A DNA stretch of 38,112 bases from JBGSZX01 sp964640545 (GCA_964640545.1 CAZXHL010000015.1:1-38112); one strand, 5' to 3'. Counted from the stretch's first letter, positions 24,046 through 33,037 are shown. Notes: generated by a model not told the origin, from the letters alone. Translations and numbers: made by a program.

Positions 24046-25041
24046 ATGCGGAAGACTCTTAGGCTTGCGACACAAAAATTACTTCTAACGTTTTGTGCCT
24101 TTTTGACACTCGCCCTACCTTCGTGCACCAACTCACAAACTAAAAATAGGGCACGCATTGAGATCCTTAGCTACTCTTCAATGGTCGGAAAAGGCTCTCT
24201 AGGTGAAGCCATCGAATTAGAATTCGAAAAAAAATGCCTCGAGATCAAGCCAGACACCCCCAACCTTCGCTGTGACCTGGTTCTTCTTCCTGAAGATGGA
24301 GATTCCAATCTTGTCGCTAGCTTCAACAGAAAGGCATCGCACATTGATGGGGTTCTTGGTTTGAGTGAACTGCAAGAAAAGCAAGTTCGCCATCACCCCA
24401 AGTTTCTTCGCTCGACTCTTTTTGCACATAGCCCATATGCCTTCATTGCAAACACAAAACTTTTTCCAAAAAACCTTTGGCCCAAAAACTGGAACGAAGT
24501 CCCTCAAAAACTCGAAGGAAAAGTTTTTATCCAAGACCCGAGAATTAGTTCTGCGGGCATAGGACTATTGAAAGCCATTCACCTGCTCAAACTTATCTCG
24601 TCCGCCGATCTCAAGAAAATCACAAAAAAGTCTTTTCCCTCGTGGAGCCTTTCCTACAATTCTTTTCTAAAGGATGAAGCTCCCGTTGTATGGAGCTATC
24701 AAAGCAGCGAAGCCTATCACCTCTGCAACCTAGAAGGGTCGGACAAGGGAGACTCCGCCTTCAAGGCGATTCCCCTTGAAGAAGGCTACCCCACCCAAGA
24801 AGAATGGCTCGCCTTAAGCAAGAACCTAAATGAAATAGAAGCAAAACTCCTTGAAGAGGCCGTACTAAGTGATTTCGTGCAGAAACAAATTCCGCTCAAA
24901 AATTGGATGTACCCCACTAGCCCTAGCACATCTCTTCCGGAATGCTACAAAGGCCTGACCCCACTTAAAAGCCTCAAAGTATCGGTAGATCAATTCGACT
25001 CTCGAATTTTGCAGAACTGGTTAGACCAATGGAGTCTTTGA
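24046..25041 (+). CDS. ABC substrate-binding lipoprotein, ThiB-like
   Basis: A 331-residue extracytoplasmic solute-binding protein. It begins with a lipoprotein signal (LTLALPSC, C27 the acylated residue). The fold is the iron/thiamine class: ILSYSSMVGKGSLGEAI at the start, a DLVLLPEDGDSNLVASF segment, IDGVLGLSE, then SPYAFIANTKLFP and WNEVPQKLEGKVFIQDP ('P.sw.dL.d....gkv...DPr.s'). This pattern and the gene order (binding protein, double permease, ATPase) match thiamine transporters ThiBPQ. A related Fe3+ or other cation substrate cannot be excluded. It is followed by the permease after four bases. Confidence 0.8.
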   Translation: MRKTLRLATQKLLLTFCAFLTLALPSCTNSQTKNRARIEILSYSSMVGKGSLGEAIELEFEKKCLEIKPDTPNLRCDLVLLPEDGDSNLVASFNRKASHIDGVLGLSELQEKQVRHHPKFLRSTLFAHSPYAFIANTKLFPKNLWPKNWNEVPQKLEGKVFIQDPRISSAGIGLLKAIHLLKLISSADLKKITKKSFPSWSLSYNSFLKDEAPVVWSYQSSEAYHLCNLEGSDKGDSAFKAIPLEEGYPTQEEWLALSKNLNEIEAKLLEEAVLSDFVQKQIPLKNWMYPTSPSTSLPECYKGLTPLKSLKVSVDQFDSRILQNWLDQWSL

Positions 25042-25045
25042 TTCA

Positions 25046-26590
25046 ATGGATTCCGTGATCTACTCTAAGAAGCTTCGTATTTTTGTTTTTGGGCTGATAG
25101 CACTCTTTGTTTTGCTTCCGCTTGGCCACTCCTTAATAGGTTACTTGCTCGCGGGAGATCTAAGCTCCATCAACTTAATCTTTTTGAAAATTTTACTGCG
25201 CTCCTTACTTTTCGGCGCAAGTCAGGCTTTAGCCTCGGCAGTCTTTGTTGCTATTCTATCTATTGCAATTGCTCTCGCAGCCTATAGCGCTTCTCCATGG
25301 ATTCGACGTCTGCTTTCGCTGTCGGCACACTTAGTTTTTGTACTCCCAGGGACCGCCCTAGCCTTGCTGACCCTCGGAACCTTTGACCGAATTGATATCA
25401 AACCTCATCCCTGGCTTGCCATCGTCTTTGCACACACCCTCTGGTCAGTGTTTTTTGTTGCTCATCGTCTCGTAGAGCGTTTCCGAGAACACATGAAAGG
25501 GCGCGGTCAACAACAATGGCAGCTCTGCATCAACTCAGGAGCCTCCCCCCTTCGCACCATGGTTGCGGTGCTTTGGCAACCGATGAAACACGAGATCTCT
25601 CAGTGGTTTCCGCTAGTGCTAAGTTGGTCATTCGCCTCCTTTTCAACCGTCCTATTGCTTGGACAAGGGCCGCAACACTCCACGCCCGAAGTACTTTTGT
25701 ACTTCACACTTTTAAACGATTTATCTCCCATGAGAATCGCCTTACTTGTATTGCTAAACATTGCCATTCAGTTTTGGATTTTTCGCGCTCTCTTGAAAAG
25801 TCGTCGTGCTTCATGGGGCTCAAATTTTGCCTTTTTGAAGTCCTCCACCAGGCCATTGAAAACGGCCTTTCCACGCTGGCTAGACACAGTCACTGTTGCG
25901 ATTAGCTTCGTTCCTCTCGTATTGATTTTAGATCAGTTTTTTTCCGCACTCACACTTCCGCAGGTTGAAGCCCTTGCCCTGATAGAAAGCGCTATGCTTC
26001 CCAGCCTCACTTACGCCGGGCTCACCGCACTCTTTGTGTGGGGATTATCACTCGCGGTCATCAAAATTGGAGAGCCGTCGAGACGGGCATTGCTAGTTAT
26101 GTTTTTTATAAGCCCGACTATTTTGTGTGCAGCCTGGCTCCAGTTTCCCCCGAGGTCTTTTCTTTGGAATGAAGGCTATTCCAGTATCATATTGGCCTCA
26201 CTTCTCATGGCCATTCTTCAGCTTCCATTAATTGGGATATGGCTTGGACACGACCTCAAGCGAATTGAAAATAGAAAGTTTCATGAAGCCGTGAGCCTCG
26301 GCATGCCTCCTCAAAAATCTTATTGGTTACTTTTGGTTCCCGCATGTAAGGACAGTATCAAAAAATTGCTTTTCTTTTCTTTCGTTCTAGCTCTCGGAGA
26401 AGTTGCCCTGGCATCGACACTATTTGGTGAACTACCAACGTGGGCACTTCAAAGCCGCCGATTTGCTGAGACCTACGAATTCAACACGGCTAGTTTTCTT
26501 TTTGCCATCAATCTTAGCTTGAGCGGTCTAACTTATTTGTTATTGTTTGTAAGACCTAAGAAATTTGCTTTGAAAGGGGCCAGGTTATGA
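25046..26590 (+). CDS. ABC transporter permease, ThiP-like double domain
   Basis: A 514-residue inner-membrane permease with about twelve helices, in two homologous halves. The first half has a weak EAA loop around LCINSGASPLRTMVAVLWQP, the second a clear one: HEAVSLGMPPQKSYWLLLVP. Two fused permease domains are typical of ThiP and FbpB. The length is close to ThiP (536). The start codon ATG at 25046 is four bases after the binding-protein stop; its own stop overlaps the ATPase start. Confidence 0.87.
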   Translation: MDSVIYSKKLRIFVFGLIALFVLLPLGHSLIGYLLAGDLSSINLIFLKILLRSLLFGASQALASAVFVAILSIAIALAAYSASPWIRRLLSLSAHLVFVLPGTALALLTLGTFDRIDIKPHPWLAIVFAHTLWSVFFVAHRLVERFREHMKGRGQQQWQLCINSGASPLRTMVAVLWQPMKHEISQWFPLVLSWSFASFSTVLLLGQGPQHSTPEVLLYFTLLNDLSPMRIALLVLLNIAIQFWIFRALLKSRRASWGSNFAFLKSSTRPLKTAFPRWLDTVTVAISFVPLVLILDQFFSALTLPQVEALALIESAMLPSLTYAGLTALFVWGLSLAVIKIGEPSRRALLVMFFISPTILCAAWLQFPPRSFLWNEGYSSIILASLLMAILQLPLIGIWLGHDLKRIENRKFHEAVSLGMPPQKSYWLLLVPACKDSIKKLLFFSFVLALGEVALASTLFGELPTWALQSRRFAETYEFNTASFLFAINLSLSGLTYLLLFVRPKKFALKGARL

Positions 26591-27252
26591 GTGCACAAAT
26601 TATCTTCCAAGACACCAAAGTCAAACTTCCTCATGTTTCAAAAGCACTCACCGTCACAGGAGAAATCCAAAAGGGCGAAGTCATTGCGCTCCGAGGACCT
26701 TCCGGTTGCGGGAAAAGCTCCACCCTGAACGCGCTTGCCCTTATGGAAGATTCAAAACCAATTTATTTGATCGCAGGAGAATCAACGAGCGATATCGATC
26801 CATGGAAACTTTCCTGCGGCTATGCCTTTCAAGACACGGCCCTATTGGATCATCTCAATGTCATAGACAACCTTTGTTTTCCTTTGAAATTTCGCACCCC
26901 CTTCAAAGATTGGGATCTTAGCCTGCAAAGAGATCGTGCGATGCAGTATTTGAGAAACCTAGACCTCGATCATCTTTCAGAGAGCCTTCCTTGTGAGCTG
27001 AGTGGCGGCGAAGCACAACGTGTGGGCCTCTTGCGTGCCTGCATCTATGAACCAAAATTATTGTTACTTGACGAGACCTTTAGTGCGTTGGACAAAGAGA
27101 CTAAGAAAAGAGTCAAAATATGGTTAAAGTCGCACATTCAACACACTCAAAGCAGCTGCCTTCTCATCGCTCACTCGGACGAAGATGGCGTGGACTTTGT
27201 GGATCGAGAAATCACATGGCCCACCTCATCAAATCTTGTGCTGCAATTCTAA
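26587..27252 (+). CDS. ABC transporter ATPase, ThiQ-like
   Basis: A 221-residue nucleotide-binding subunit. Walker A is GPSGCGKSS (residue 38 region), the Q-loop is AFQDTALLDHLNVIDNL, the signature is LSGGEAQRVGLLRAC, Walker B is LLLLDETFSALD, and the switch His is in LIAHSDEDG. It lacks any C-terminal regulatory domain and is similar in size to ThiQ. Translation is coupled to the permease by ATGA. Its last 37 bases are also the start of the lipoprotein gene in another frame. Confidence 0.92.
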   Translation: MSAQIIFQDTKVKLPHVSKALTVTGEIQKGEVIALRGPSGCGKSSTLNALALMEDSKPIYLIAGESTSDIDPWKLSCGYAFQDTALLDHLNVIDNLCFPLKFRTPFKDWDLSLQRDRAMQYLRNLDLDHLSESLPCELSGGEAQRVGLLRACIYEPKLLLLDETFSALDKETKKRVKIWLKSHIQHTQSSCLLIAHSDEDGVDFVDREITWPTSSNLVLQF

Positions 27253-27995
27253 TACTAAGCATCTCGGCGTGCTCTGAACAGAAGACCCAAAATCATTCGG
27301 AGCAACTGCCCCCACCAGGTTTTCAAACCAAGCCTCAAATCTACATGGTCTTCGACCCAAGCCTGTCTCCGTTCAACCTTCCAAACCCTGAAGCCTTAAG
27401 CGCACAGCTCAATGCCCATGTCGAGGTTTTTCAATCCAGCGATCCCGCCGCTCAAATAGCCAAGATCAAAGAATACAATGCCAGACCTAGCGACCTCGTC
27501 TTAATTGGCCCCAGGAAAGTGCCTCCCCTTGAAAGCCTTTCCCTAATTCAGCACCCCAAGAGAAAATTAAGCTTGGTCTTGAACACAACTCCCAAAATTT
27601 CTTGGGACCCTAAAGGTCAAGATTCTTATGTGCACCTAGACATGGAAGGGCTTGAAAACTCACTTGAGGGTTTGCGAATGGCTACGAAAAGGATTGGCCT
27701 TGGTGAAGAAGCCGTCGGCTGGAAAATGGGGCAGAACCAAGAAGCTATACTCGTCCAGATCAACTGGAAACTTTGGCTAGAGCAGGCCCTCAAGTCCATT
27801 AGCTCGAATAACGGTTCTTCACCGTATGACGGGAAAGTCTGGAAAGAGATGAGCTTTGATGGCAACACTCTCGAGATTCGTATTAATAATCCGAATGGAG
27901 GACTTGAAGCTAAGACGCTCGAGGCCATCGAAAGAGTCGTCAAAGACTTCCGTCTATCTCAGCTTGGGCCGGGGGCAGCAGGATTCAGCGAATGA
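27216..27995 (+). CDS. lipoprotein of unknown function in the ABC operon
   Basis: A 259-residue lipoprotein: the signal AAILILSISAC ends in a lipobox, and a Pro-rich linker follows. An upstream in-frame start at 27120 would bury the signal in a basic leader, so the ATG at 27216, inside the ATPase gene, is chosen. The mature region begins PQIYMVFDPSLSPF and has alternating strands and helices (SDLVLIGPRK, KRKLSLVLNTTPK), compatible with an alpha/beta binding-protein fold. It may be a second substrate-binding or docking component. No family is recognised. The stop overlaps the hydrolase start by ATGA. Confidence 0.8.
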   Translation: MAHLIKSCAAILILSISACSEQKTQNHSEQLPPPGFQTKPQIYMVFDPSLSPFNLPNPEALSAQLNAHVEVFQSSDPAAQIAKIKEYNARPSDLVLIGPRKVPPLESLSLIQHPKRKLSLVLNTTPKISWDPKGQDSYVHLDMEGLENSLEGLRMATKRIGLGEEAVGWKMGQNQEAILVQINWKLWLEQALKSISSNNGSSPYDGKVWKEMSFDGNTLEIRINNPNGGLEAKTLEAIERVVKDFRLSQLGPGAAGFSE

Positions 27996-28777
27996 CCAGC
28001 AAGACCCTCTTTCTGGTTCATGGCTTTATGGGATCTGCCCTCAACTGGGGGCCCGTCATTACGAGACTCAAAGCCAATTCTGATTTGTCAGCTTGGAATT
28101 TTGTGGCAGCCGACTTGCTTGGTCACGGAGGAAGACGCGGTCCAGACGCACTGCCATACGAAGTGTTGGACCATGCCCACCTCACGGCCGACCTAAAGCT
28201 GCAGCTTCCCGCTGGAGATTTTGTTGCCCTGGGCCACTCATTCGGGATTCGGCCCCTGCTTAGCTTGAGCCAAGATCCAGATGTCGGCCCTCGAATGAAA
28301 ACGCTCATCATTGAAGACGCTTCGCCTGAAATCACTCAGGAGAATTACTTTCGTTTGAAGAGAATCATAGACCGAGTGCCTGTGCCATTCACCTCTCGAG
28401 ATGAAGCCAAAGAAGCGATCTATGCTCAGTTCCCAAATGACAGAACACTAGCGATGTTCTTGTTTTCAAATATTCGCAAATTAGATTCCGGAGAACACTC
28501 CTGGCGCTTCGACAAGGACGGACTTATAAACCTTCTAGAAGAAGCCCACAGATTGCCACTCTGGTCAGAGTGGTCAAACTACTCAGGAAACCTCATTGTG
28601 ATGAGAGGGGTAGATTCTGACCACCTTGACCAAGCACGCCTCAACCGCGCACTGGAAGCTCGCGGCAGCAAAAGTGTTCAGCTTATTGAAATTGCTCAAA
28701 GTGGTCATTGGATACATTCTGAGCAAGTTGAGAAGTTTACTGAAGAGTTGGTCAAAATACTCATCAGCCAAACTTAG
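27992..28777 (+). CDS. alpha/beta hydrolase, YbfF/ABHD11-like esterase
   Basis: A 261-residue cytoplasmic hydrolase. The oxyanion region is LVHGFMGSALNWGPV, the nucleophile elbow is LGHSFGIRPL (Ser between His and Phe), the acid is probably the Asp in MRGVDSDHL, and the catalytic His is in SGHWIHSEQVEKF. The segment LIIEDASPE after the elbow matches the 'vvDiaP' signature of YbfF/ABHD11-type esterases. It ends a run of five overlapping or abutting genes with the ThiBPQ-like transporter, so it may act on the imported compound, for example by removing an ester or acyl group. That link is inference from gene order. Confidence 0.85.
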   Translation: MTSKTLFLVHGFMGSALNWGPVITRLKANSDLSAWNFVAADLLGHGGRRGPDALPYEVLDHAHLTADLKLQLPAGDFVALGHSFGIRPLLSLSQDPDVGPRMKTLIIEDASPEITQENYFRLKRIIDRVPVPFTSRDEAKEAIYAQFPNDRTLAMFLFSNIRKLDSGEHSWRFDKDGLINLLEEAHRLPLWSEWSNYSGNLIVMRGVDSDHLDQARLNRALEARGSKSVQLIEIAQSGHWIHSEQVEKFTEELVKILISQT

Positions 28778-28811
28778 CTTAGTCTTTTGTCTTCGAGATT
28801 TTTGCGAGATT

Positions 28812-29999
28812 TTACTCGTCATCAGTTCCAGTTTTTTTAGAACCGAAACTCAACAAGTCAGATGCTGTTGGCGCCTTAGCTTGTTTTTTGCGTAGATATA
28901 CTACGATTCCAGCCGCTATTGCGAACAAAGCGGCAAGCATCACCACTAGGTCTTCAATGGGAAGGCCTAGAAAGTCTGTTGAAGGGGTTGTCTCTTGAAC
29001 CACTGGCTCCGCGAGGCCGGGAACTTCTGTCCCTGCTTCGGAGGTTTCGACCGGCGTCTCATCGATGACGTCTTCGGTCGAAATCATCCCACCTTCGGGT
29101 GGTGCCTGAGATCCGACACCCTCGGAAGGGTCTTGCGGCTCTTGGTTAAGTTGATCTGTTTGAGCAACTTGACCAGCTTGAGCTTCCTGAAGAAGTTCTT
29201 CTTCGGCTTGGGCTTGAAGCCTTGCAGCCTCGGCCTGAATCCTAGAAAGAGTCGCTCGGTCAAAATTGCCAAGCTGAAGGCTTTGACCAACCTCAATGAT
29301 GTCTGGGCTCGAAAGACCACTTTGGTTAAGAGAGGCAATCTCTCTCCAGCCATCAATCTCGCCATACATCCTCTGAGAAATGGCCGACAGTGAGTCGCCC
29401 GGCTGAACCACGACTGACTCAAGGCTAAGACCATACTCACTTTCAAAAGGCTTCATCACTGAAGAATCATTCGGCCTGAATGGTGAACTGAAATAAACAA
29501 CTGACCCTGCACTAACGGCTTGGCCAGCATTCCACTGAGACAACATTCCGGCACGATCATCACGTCCATATAATAATACAGACAGATCCTTCCAAGACTT
29601 CTCATTTCTCACAAACACATAAGAGTTCATGACGTAGCCATCTTTTTCAAACGGCTGTGATGCGACGGAAGGAAAGCTAGATAAACGATAAGCCTTGCCA
29701 GAACTTCTGCGCACACTTCGCGGAGCAGTGCTTTGGCTAGTTTCTTTTAAGTCTAAATTTGCGTAAGAATCCGCGGACTGAGTAGTCGCGTTCTGACCGG
29801 GCGCTCCGAAGAGGTCTGCTTGATTGAATTCGCTGGATGCGGAGTCGCTACCTTCTGCGAAAGATTCATAGCTAGAAAGATCTTCATCGACGATTTCAGC
29901 AGAGGAATTACCAGAGGAACTGCACGCAGCGAGACCTAAGACATTTAGTCCTAGCGCCGTATATAAGAATGGTTTTTTATAAAGCCAGTTCTTGGACAC
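28812..29999 (-). CDS. LysM lipoprotein with C-terminal membrane helix
   Basis: A 395-residue envelope protein. The GTG at 29999 is chosen because AGGGGG lies six to eight bases upstream and a lipoprotein signal follows directly (YTALGLNVLGLAAC, lipobox LAAC). Two LysM-like units lie at about residues 125-180 (less conserved, with WKDLSVLLYGRDDR) and 185-245 (VVQPGDSLSAISQRMYG, then IASLNQ and IEVGQSLQL). LysM binds peptidoglycan. A Gln/Glu-rich coiled linker and an acidic Pro/Thr region follow. A membrane helix (LVVMLAALFAIAAGIVVYL) and a basic tail (RKKQAK) come near the end. Lipid anchor at one end and membrane helix at the other is an unusual plan, reminiscent of FimV-type proteins. Confidence 0.82.
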   Translation of the reverse strand: MSKNWLYKKPFLYTALGLNVLGLAACSSSGNSSAEIVDEDLSSYESFAEGSDSASSEFNQADLFGAPGQNATTQSADSYANLDLKETSQSTAPRSVRRSSGKAYRLSSFPSVASQPFEKDGYVMNSYVFVRNEKSWKDLSVLLYGRDDRAGMLSQWNAGQAVSAGSVVYFSSPFRPNDSSVMKPFESEYGLSLESVVVQPGDSLSAISQRMYGEIDGWREIASLNQSGLSSPDIIEVGQSLQLGNFDRATLSRIQAEAARLQAQAEEELLQEAQAGQVAQTDQLNQEPQDPSEGVGSQAPPEGGMISTEDVIDETPVETSEAGTEVPGLAEPVVQETTPSTDFLGLPIEDLVVMLAALFAIAAGIVVYLRKKQAKAPTASDLLSFGSKKTGTDDE

Positions 30000-30133
30000 A
30001 ATTCCCCCTTCTATTTTAAGTCTAGGTCTATTCGGGTGAGTTGCAATGAAGCTCAAGCACTAAATAAGAAAAATAATTTGTCACATGCCAATGAATTGAC
30101 CAAAGCCGAAAGCAGAGCTTCAATACAAAAGAT

Positions 30134-31327
30134 ATGAAATTGGGCTTGGAAGTTTTACTCGAAAATAAAAATCTACTTTCACGACTTTCCAATCGACGTG
30201 TCGCTTACGTCGGACACCCGGCCTCCGCTGATCACAACCTCAATCATGGCCTCGATCTTTTGATTGAGGCCGGAGTAAAAATTTCTGCCGCCTTTGGTCC
30301 ACAACACGGAATCAACGGCGATAAGCAAGACAACATGATCGAAAGCGATCACGAGCAAGACCCGCGTGGCTTTCCTTTATATAGTCTATATTCCGAAGTG
30401 CGCAGGCCCACTCCTGCCATGATGGATAGTTTCGACGTTATCTTGATTGATATGCAGGACTTAGGCTGCCGTGTTTACACCTACGTCACCACACTCCTCT
30501 ATATATTAGAAGAATGCGCGAAAGCGGGTAAAGACGTTTGGGTTCTAGATCGCCCAAACCCTATAGGCCGGCCCTCGGAAGGGTTTTTGCTCGATGATTC
30601 GCTGAGAAGTTTTGTGGGGGCATCAAAGATCCCCCTGCGGCATGGGCTAACGATGTGCGAACTATCATTGTTTTTATGCGAATATCACAAGCTTGACGTT
30701 TCATTAGAGCTTGTGAAAATGGAGGGCTACTCGATGACGGATGGGCCTGAGTATGGCTGGCCTCGTGATATGCCGTGGGTAAATCCAAGCCCCAACGTTC
30801 CTGTTGTTGATACCGCGAGATGCTACCCCGGAACTGTTTTACTTGAAGGATCATTACTATCCGAAGGCCGAGGAACGACTCGGCCTCTTCAGATCTTCGG
30901 AGCCCCCGGTCTTCGTTCCAAAGAAGTCATTGAGATGGTTGAAAAACGCGCACCGAAGATTGCGAGTTGCCTGACCATGAGGTCTTGCTACTTCGAACCT
31001 ACTTTCCATAAATTTAAAGGGCAGCTATGTGCCGGCATTCAATGGCACACTGACACTGCCAATTACCGTCATGCAGAGTTTCAGCCAGTTCGCCTGATGG
31101 CACTCACCTTCAGCTCGATCAAAAAGCTTCAGCCAGAACTTATGAACTGGAGACAGCCTCCGTATGAATATGAGACAGTGAAGCTGCCCATCGACCTTTT
31201 GATGGGGGATATCCGGGGACGCGAGTGGATGGATTCTGGAACGGAGATTGAGGAGCTTGATAAAATCATGAAGCCTTCTGAGGCCGAATGGATTGAGCTG
31301 GCGAAACCACACTGGCTCTATGCTTAG
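30134..31327 (+). CDS. NamZ-like exo-beta-N-acetylmuramidase (DUF1343)
   Basis: A 397-residue protein of the DUF1343 family, whose characterised member NamZ removes terminal MurNAc from peptidoglycan fragments. Family motifs seen: AAFGPQHGING near residue 55, LIDMQDLGCRVYTYVTT, LDRPNPIGRP, WVNPSPNVP, and YPGTVLLEGSLLSEGRGTTR. No signal peptide is present, whereas NamZ of Bacteroidetes and Bacilli is commonly exported. The enzyme would therefore act in the cytoplasm on imported muropeptides, unless the start is misread. The length is normal for the core family. It starts a plus-strand gene run continuing with aspartokinase. Confidence 0.9.
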   Translation: MKLGLEVLLENKNLLSRLSNRRVAYVGHPASADHNLNHGLDLLIEAGVKISAAFGPQHGINGDKQDNMIESDHEQDPRGFPLYSLYSEVRRPTPAMMDSFDVILIDMQDLGCRVYTYVTTLLYILEECAKAGKDVWVLDRPNPIGRPSEGFLLDDSLRSFVGASKIPLRHGLTMCELSLFLCEYHKLDVSLELVKMEGYSMTDGPEYGWPRDMPWVNPSPNVPVVDTARCYPGTVLLEGSLLSEGRGTTRPLQIFGAPGLRSKEVIEMVEKRAPKIASCLTMRSCYFEPTFHKFKGQLCAGIQWHTDTANYRHAEFQPVRLMALTFSSIKKLQPELMNWRQPPYEYETVKLPIDLLMGDIRGREWMDSGTEIEELDKIMKPSEAEWIELAKPHWLYA

Positions 31328-31362
31328 ATTTTTGCTTTGCCTGAGGTTTTGAAAAATACTAA

Positions 31363-32148
31363 ATGACTGAATTTAAAGATTTAATTGTGTTGAAGTTTGG
31401 CGGTAGCAGCCTAAGTTCGCCCGTGCGAATCAAGAAGGTTGCCAGGCTGGCACTACGTCATCTTGAAGAGACACAGCATCTCATCATTGTCGTCAGTGCC
31501 ATGGGCAAAACCACAAATCAGTTTCTAGACCTGGCCTCAGAAGTTTCCCCGAATGCTCATTCCGAAGAATACAAGCGGGAACTCGACATGCTTCTCACCG
31601 CGGGAGAGCGCATCAGCATGTCTCTACTTAGTATGGCTCTAGCCGACCTTGGCGCCAAAGCCGTTTCCTTCACCGGATCTCAAAGCGGAATCATCACCTC
31701 GGAAAAACATGGCGAGGCGAGCATTGAGGCCATCAGACCGATTCGGATTGAGGAAAATTTGCGCCACGGGAAAGTATGCATTGTGGCAGGATTCCAAGGT
31801 GTGAATGCCGCAAAGGATGTGACAACACTAGGTCGGGGGGGTAGTGACACCACGGCCGTGGCCCTTGGCGCCCATTTCGGGGCGAAGCTTGTCTATATAT
31901 ATACAGACGTGGATGGAGTTTATGACGCGGACCCCAACACGGTGACGGCGGCAAAGCAAATAAAAGAGCTGCCAGCAGCCACGGCTCTTGAGATGGCACG
32001 AAATGGAGCAAAGGTCCTTCACCCCACATGCGTCGAATGGGCCATCAAAGGAAACACTCCCGTTCGCGTCCTTTCAAGCTTCTTCCGGGGAGATGAAGCT
32101 CCGGCCCTTTCCGCCATCCAACAGCAGGGCACTTTGATCCTGCCGTAG
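31363..32148 (+). CDS. aspartokinase, catalytic domain only (no ACT)
   Basis: A 261-residue amino-acid kinase that phosphorylates aspartate, the first step to Lys, Thr, Met and diaminopimelate. It has KFGGSSLSSP at residue 11, VVSAMGKTTNQFL, LLTAGERISMSLL, FTGSQSGIIT, LGRGGSDTTAVALGA, IYTDVDGVYDADP and KVLHPTCVEWA. Normal aspartokinases are about 400 residues with two C-terminal ACT domains for feedback control. Here the frame stops right after the catalytic domain. The ending is clean (the stop is followed by non-coding AT-rich DNA), so this appears to be a real short form. No ACT domain is encoded elsewhere in the window. The ATG lacks a clear ribosome-binding site. Confidence 0.92.
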   Translation: MTEFKDLIVLKFGGSSLSSPVRIKKVARLALRHLEETQHLIIVVSAMGKTTNQFLDLASEVSPNAHSEEYKRELDMLLTAGERISMSLLSMALADLGAKAVSFTGSQSGIITSEKHGEASIEAIRPIRIEENLRHGKVCIVAGFQGVNAAKDVTTLGRGGSDTTAVALGAHFGAKLVYIYTDVDGVYDADPNTVTAAKQIKELPAATALEMARNGAKVLHPTCVEWAIKGNTPVRVLSSFFRGDEAPALSAIQQQGTLILP

Positions 32149-32183
32149 CCCAAAGCCACCCATCAAAACGCAGCGCTCGATAA

Positions 32184-32207
32184 TTTTTTTAAAATAAAAT
32201 TTTTTTT
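32184..32207 (+). other. AT-only tract upstream of thyA
   Basis: T7, then AAAATAAAA, then T8, an uninterrupted A/T stretch between the aspartokinase stop and thyA. It could be a bent UP element for a thyA promoter or a poor terminator. No stable hairpin precedes it. Confidence 0.35.
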
Positions 32208-32242
32208 GATAAAGACCCCGAGCAGACTTAGCCTTGAAGCCT

Positions 32243-33037
32243 ATGAAATCTTATCACGATCTACTCGAGAGAATTTTGGCTGAAGGCACGAAGAAAGAAG
32301 ACCGCACAGGAACCGGAACCTACAGTGTTTTCGGCCACCAAATGCGCTTCAACCTCAATGAGGGCTTTCCCCTCGTGACCACGAAAAAAATTCATTTGCG
32401 ATCCGTGATTCATGAACTTCTTTGGTTCTTGTCCGGCGACACCAACATCAAATATTTGAAAGACAACAAAGTTCGCATCTGGGACGAGTGGGCCGACGAG
32501 AATGGCGACCTTGGGCCGGTATATGGTGCGCAATGGCGCTCATGGAAAACGGCGAGTGGTGAAACCATCGACCAAATCGCAAAAGTTATCGAGCAAATCA
32601 AAACTAATCCCGACTCTCGTCGCCTTATCGTCAACGCTTGGAATGTCGCCGCGATTGAAACGATGGCACTACCTCCTTGCCACACCATGTTTCAATTCTA
32701 CGTTGCAGACGGAAAGCTAAGTTGCCAGCTCTATCAAAGAAGCGCAGACGTCTTCCTAGGTGTGCCGTTTAACATCGCGAGCTACGCCCTTCTCACGCAC
32801 ATGATCGCGCAAGTCTGCGGACTTGGCGTGGGAGATTTTGTCCACACTCTTGGCGACGCACACCTTTACTCCAACCATATTGAACAAACAAAAACACAAC
32901 TAGCTCGTGAGCATATGCCGCTTCCGAAGTTGAAGTTGAACCCTGCCGTGAAATCTGTGTTTGATTTTACCTTCGATGATATCGAGATCTTGGATTACGA
33001 ATCACACCCAACGATTAAAGCACCGATTGCTGTTTAG
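32243..33037 (+). CDS. thyA: thymidylate synthase
   Basis: ThyA methylates dUMP to dTMP, using methylene-tetrahydrofolate. The catalytic cysteine lies in LPPCHTMFQFYV. Other family motifs: EDRTGTGTYSVFGHQMRFNL, ELLWFLSGDTNIKYL, PVYGAQWRSW, DSRRLIVNAWN, QRSADVFLGVPFNIASYALL and HTLGDAHLYSNH. The ATG at 32243 gives 264 residues, the same length as E. coli ThyA; a TTG three codons earlier is less likely. It is followed by folA, which regenerates the folate that ThyA oxidises. Confidence 0.98.
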   Translation: MKSYHDLLERILAEGTKKEDRTGTGTYSVFGHQMRFNLNEGFPLVTTKKIHLRSVIHELLWFLSGDTNIKYLKDNKVRIWDEWADENGDLGPVYGAQWRSWKTASGETIDQIAKVIEQIKTNPDSRRLIVNAWNVAAIETMALPPCHTMFQFYVADGKLSCQLYQRSADVFLGVPFNIASYALLTHMIAQVCGLGVGDFVHTLGDAHLYSNHIEQTKTQLAREHMPLPKLKLNPAVKSVFDFTFDDIEILDYESHPTIKAPIAV

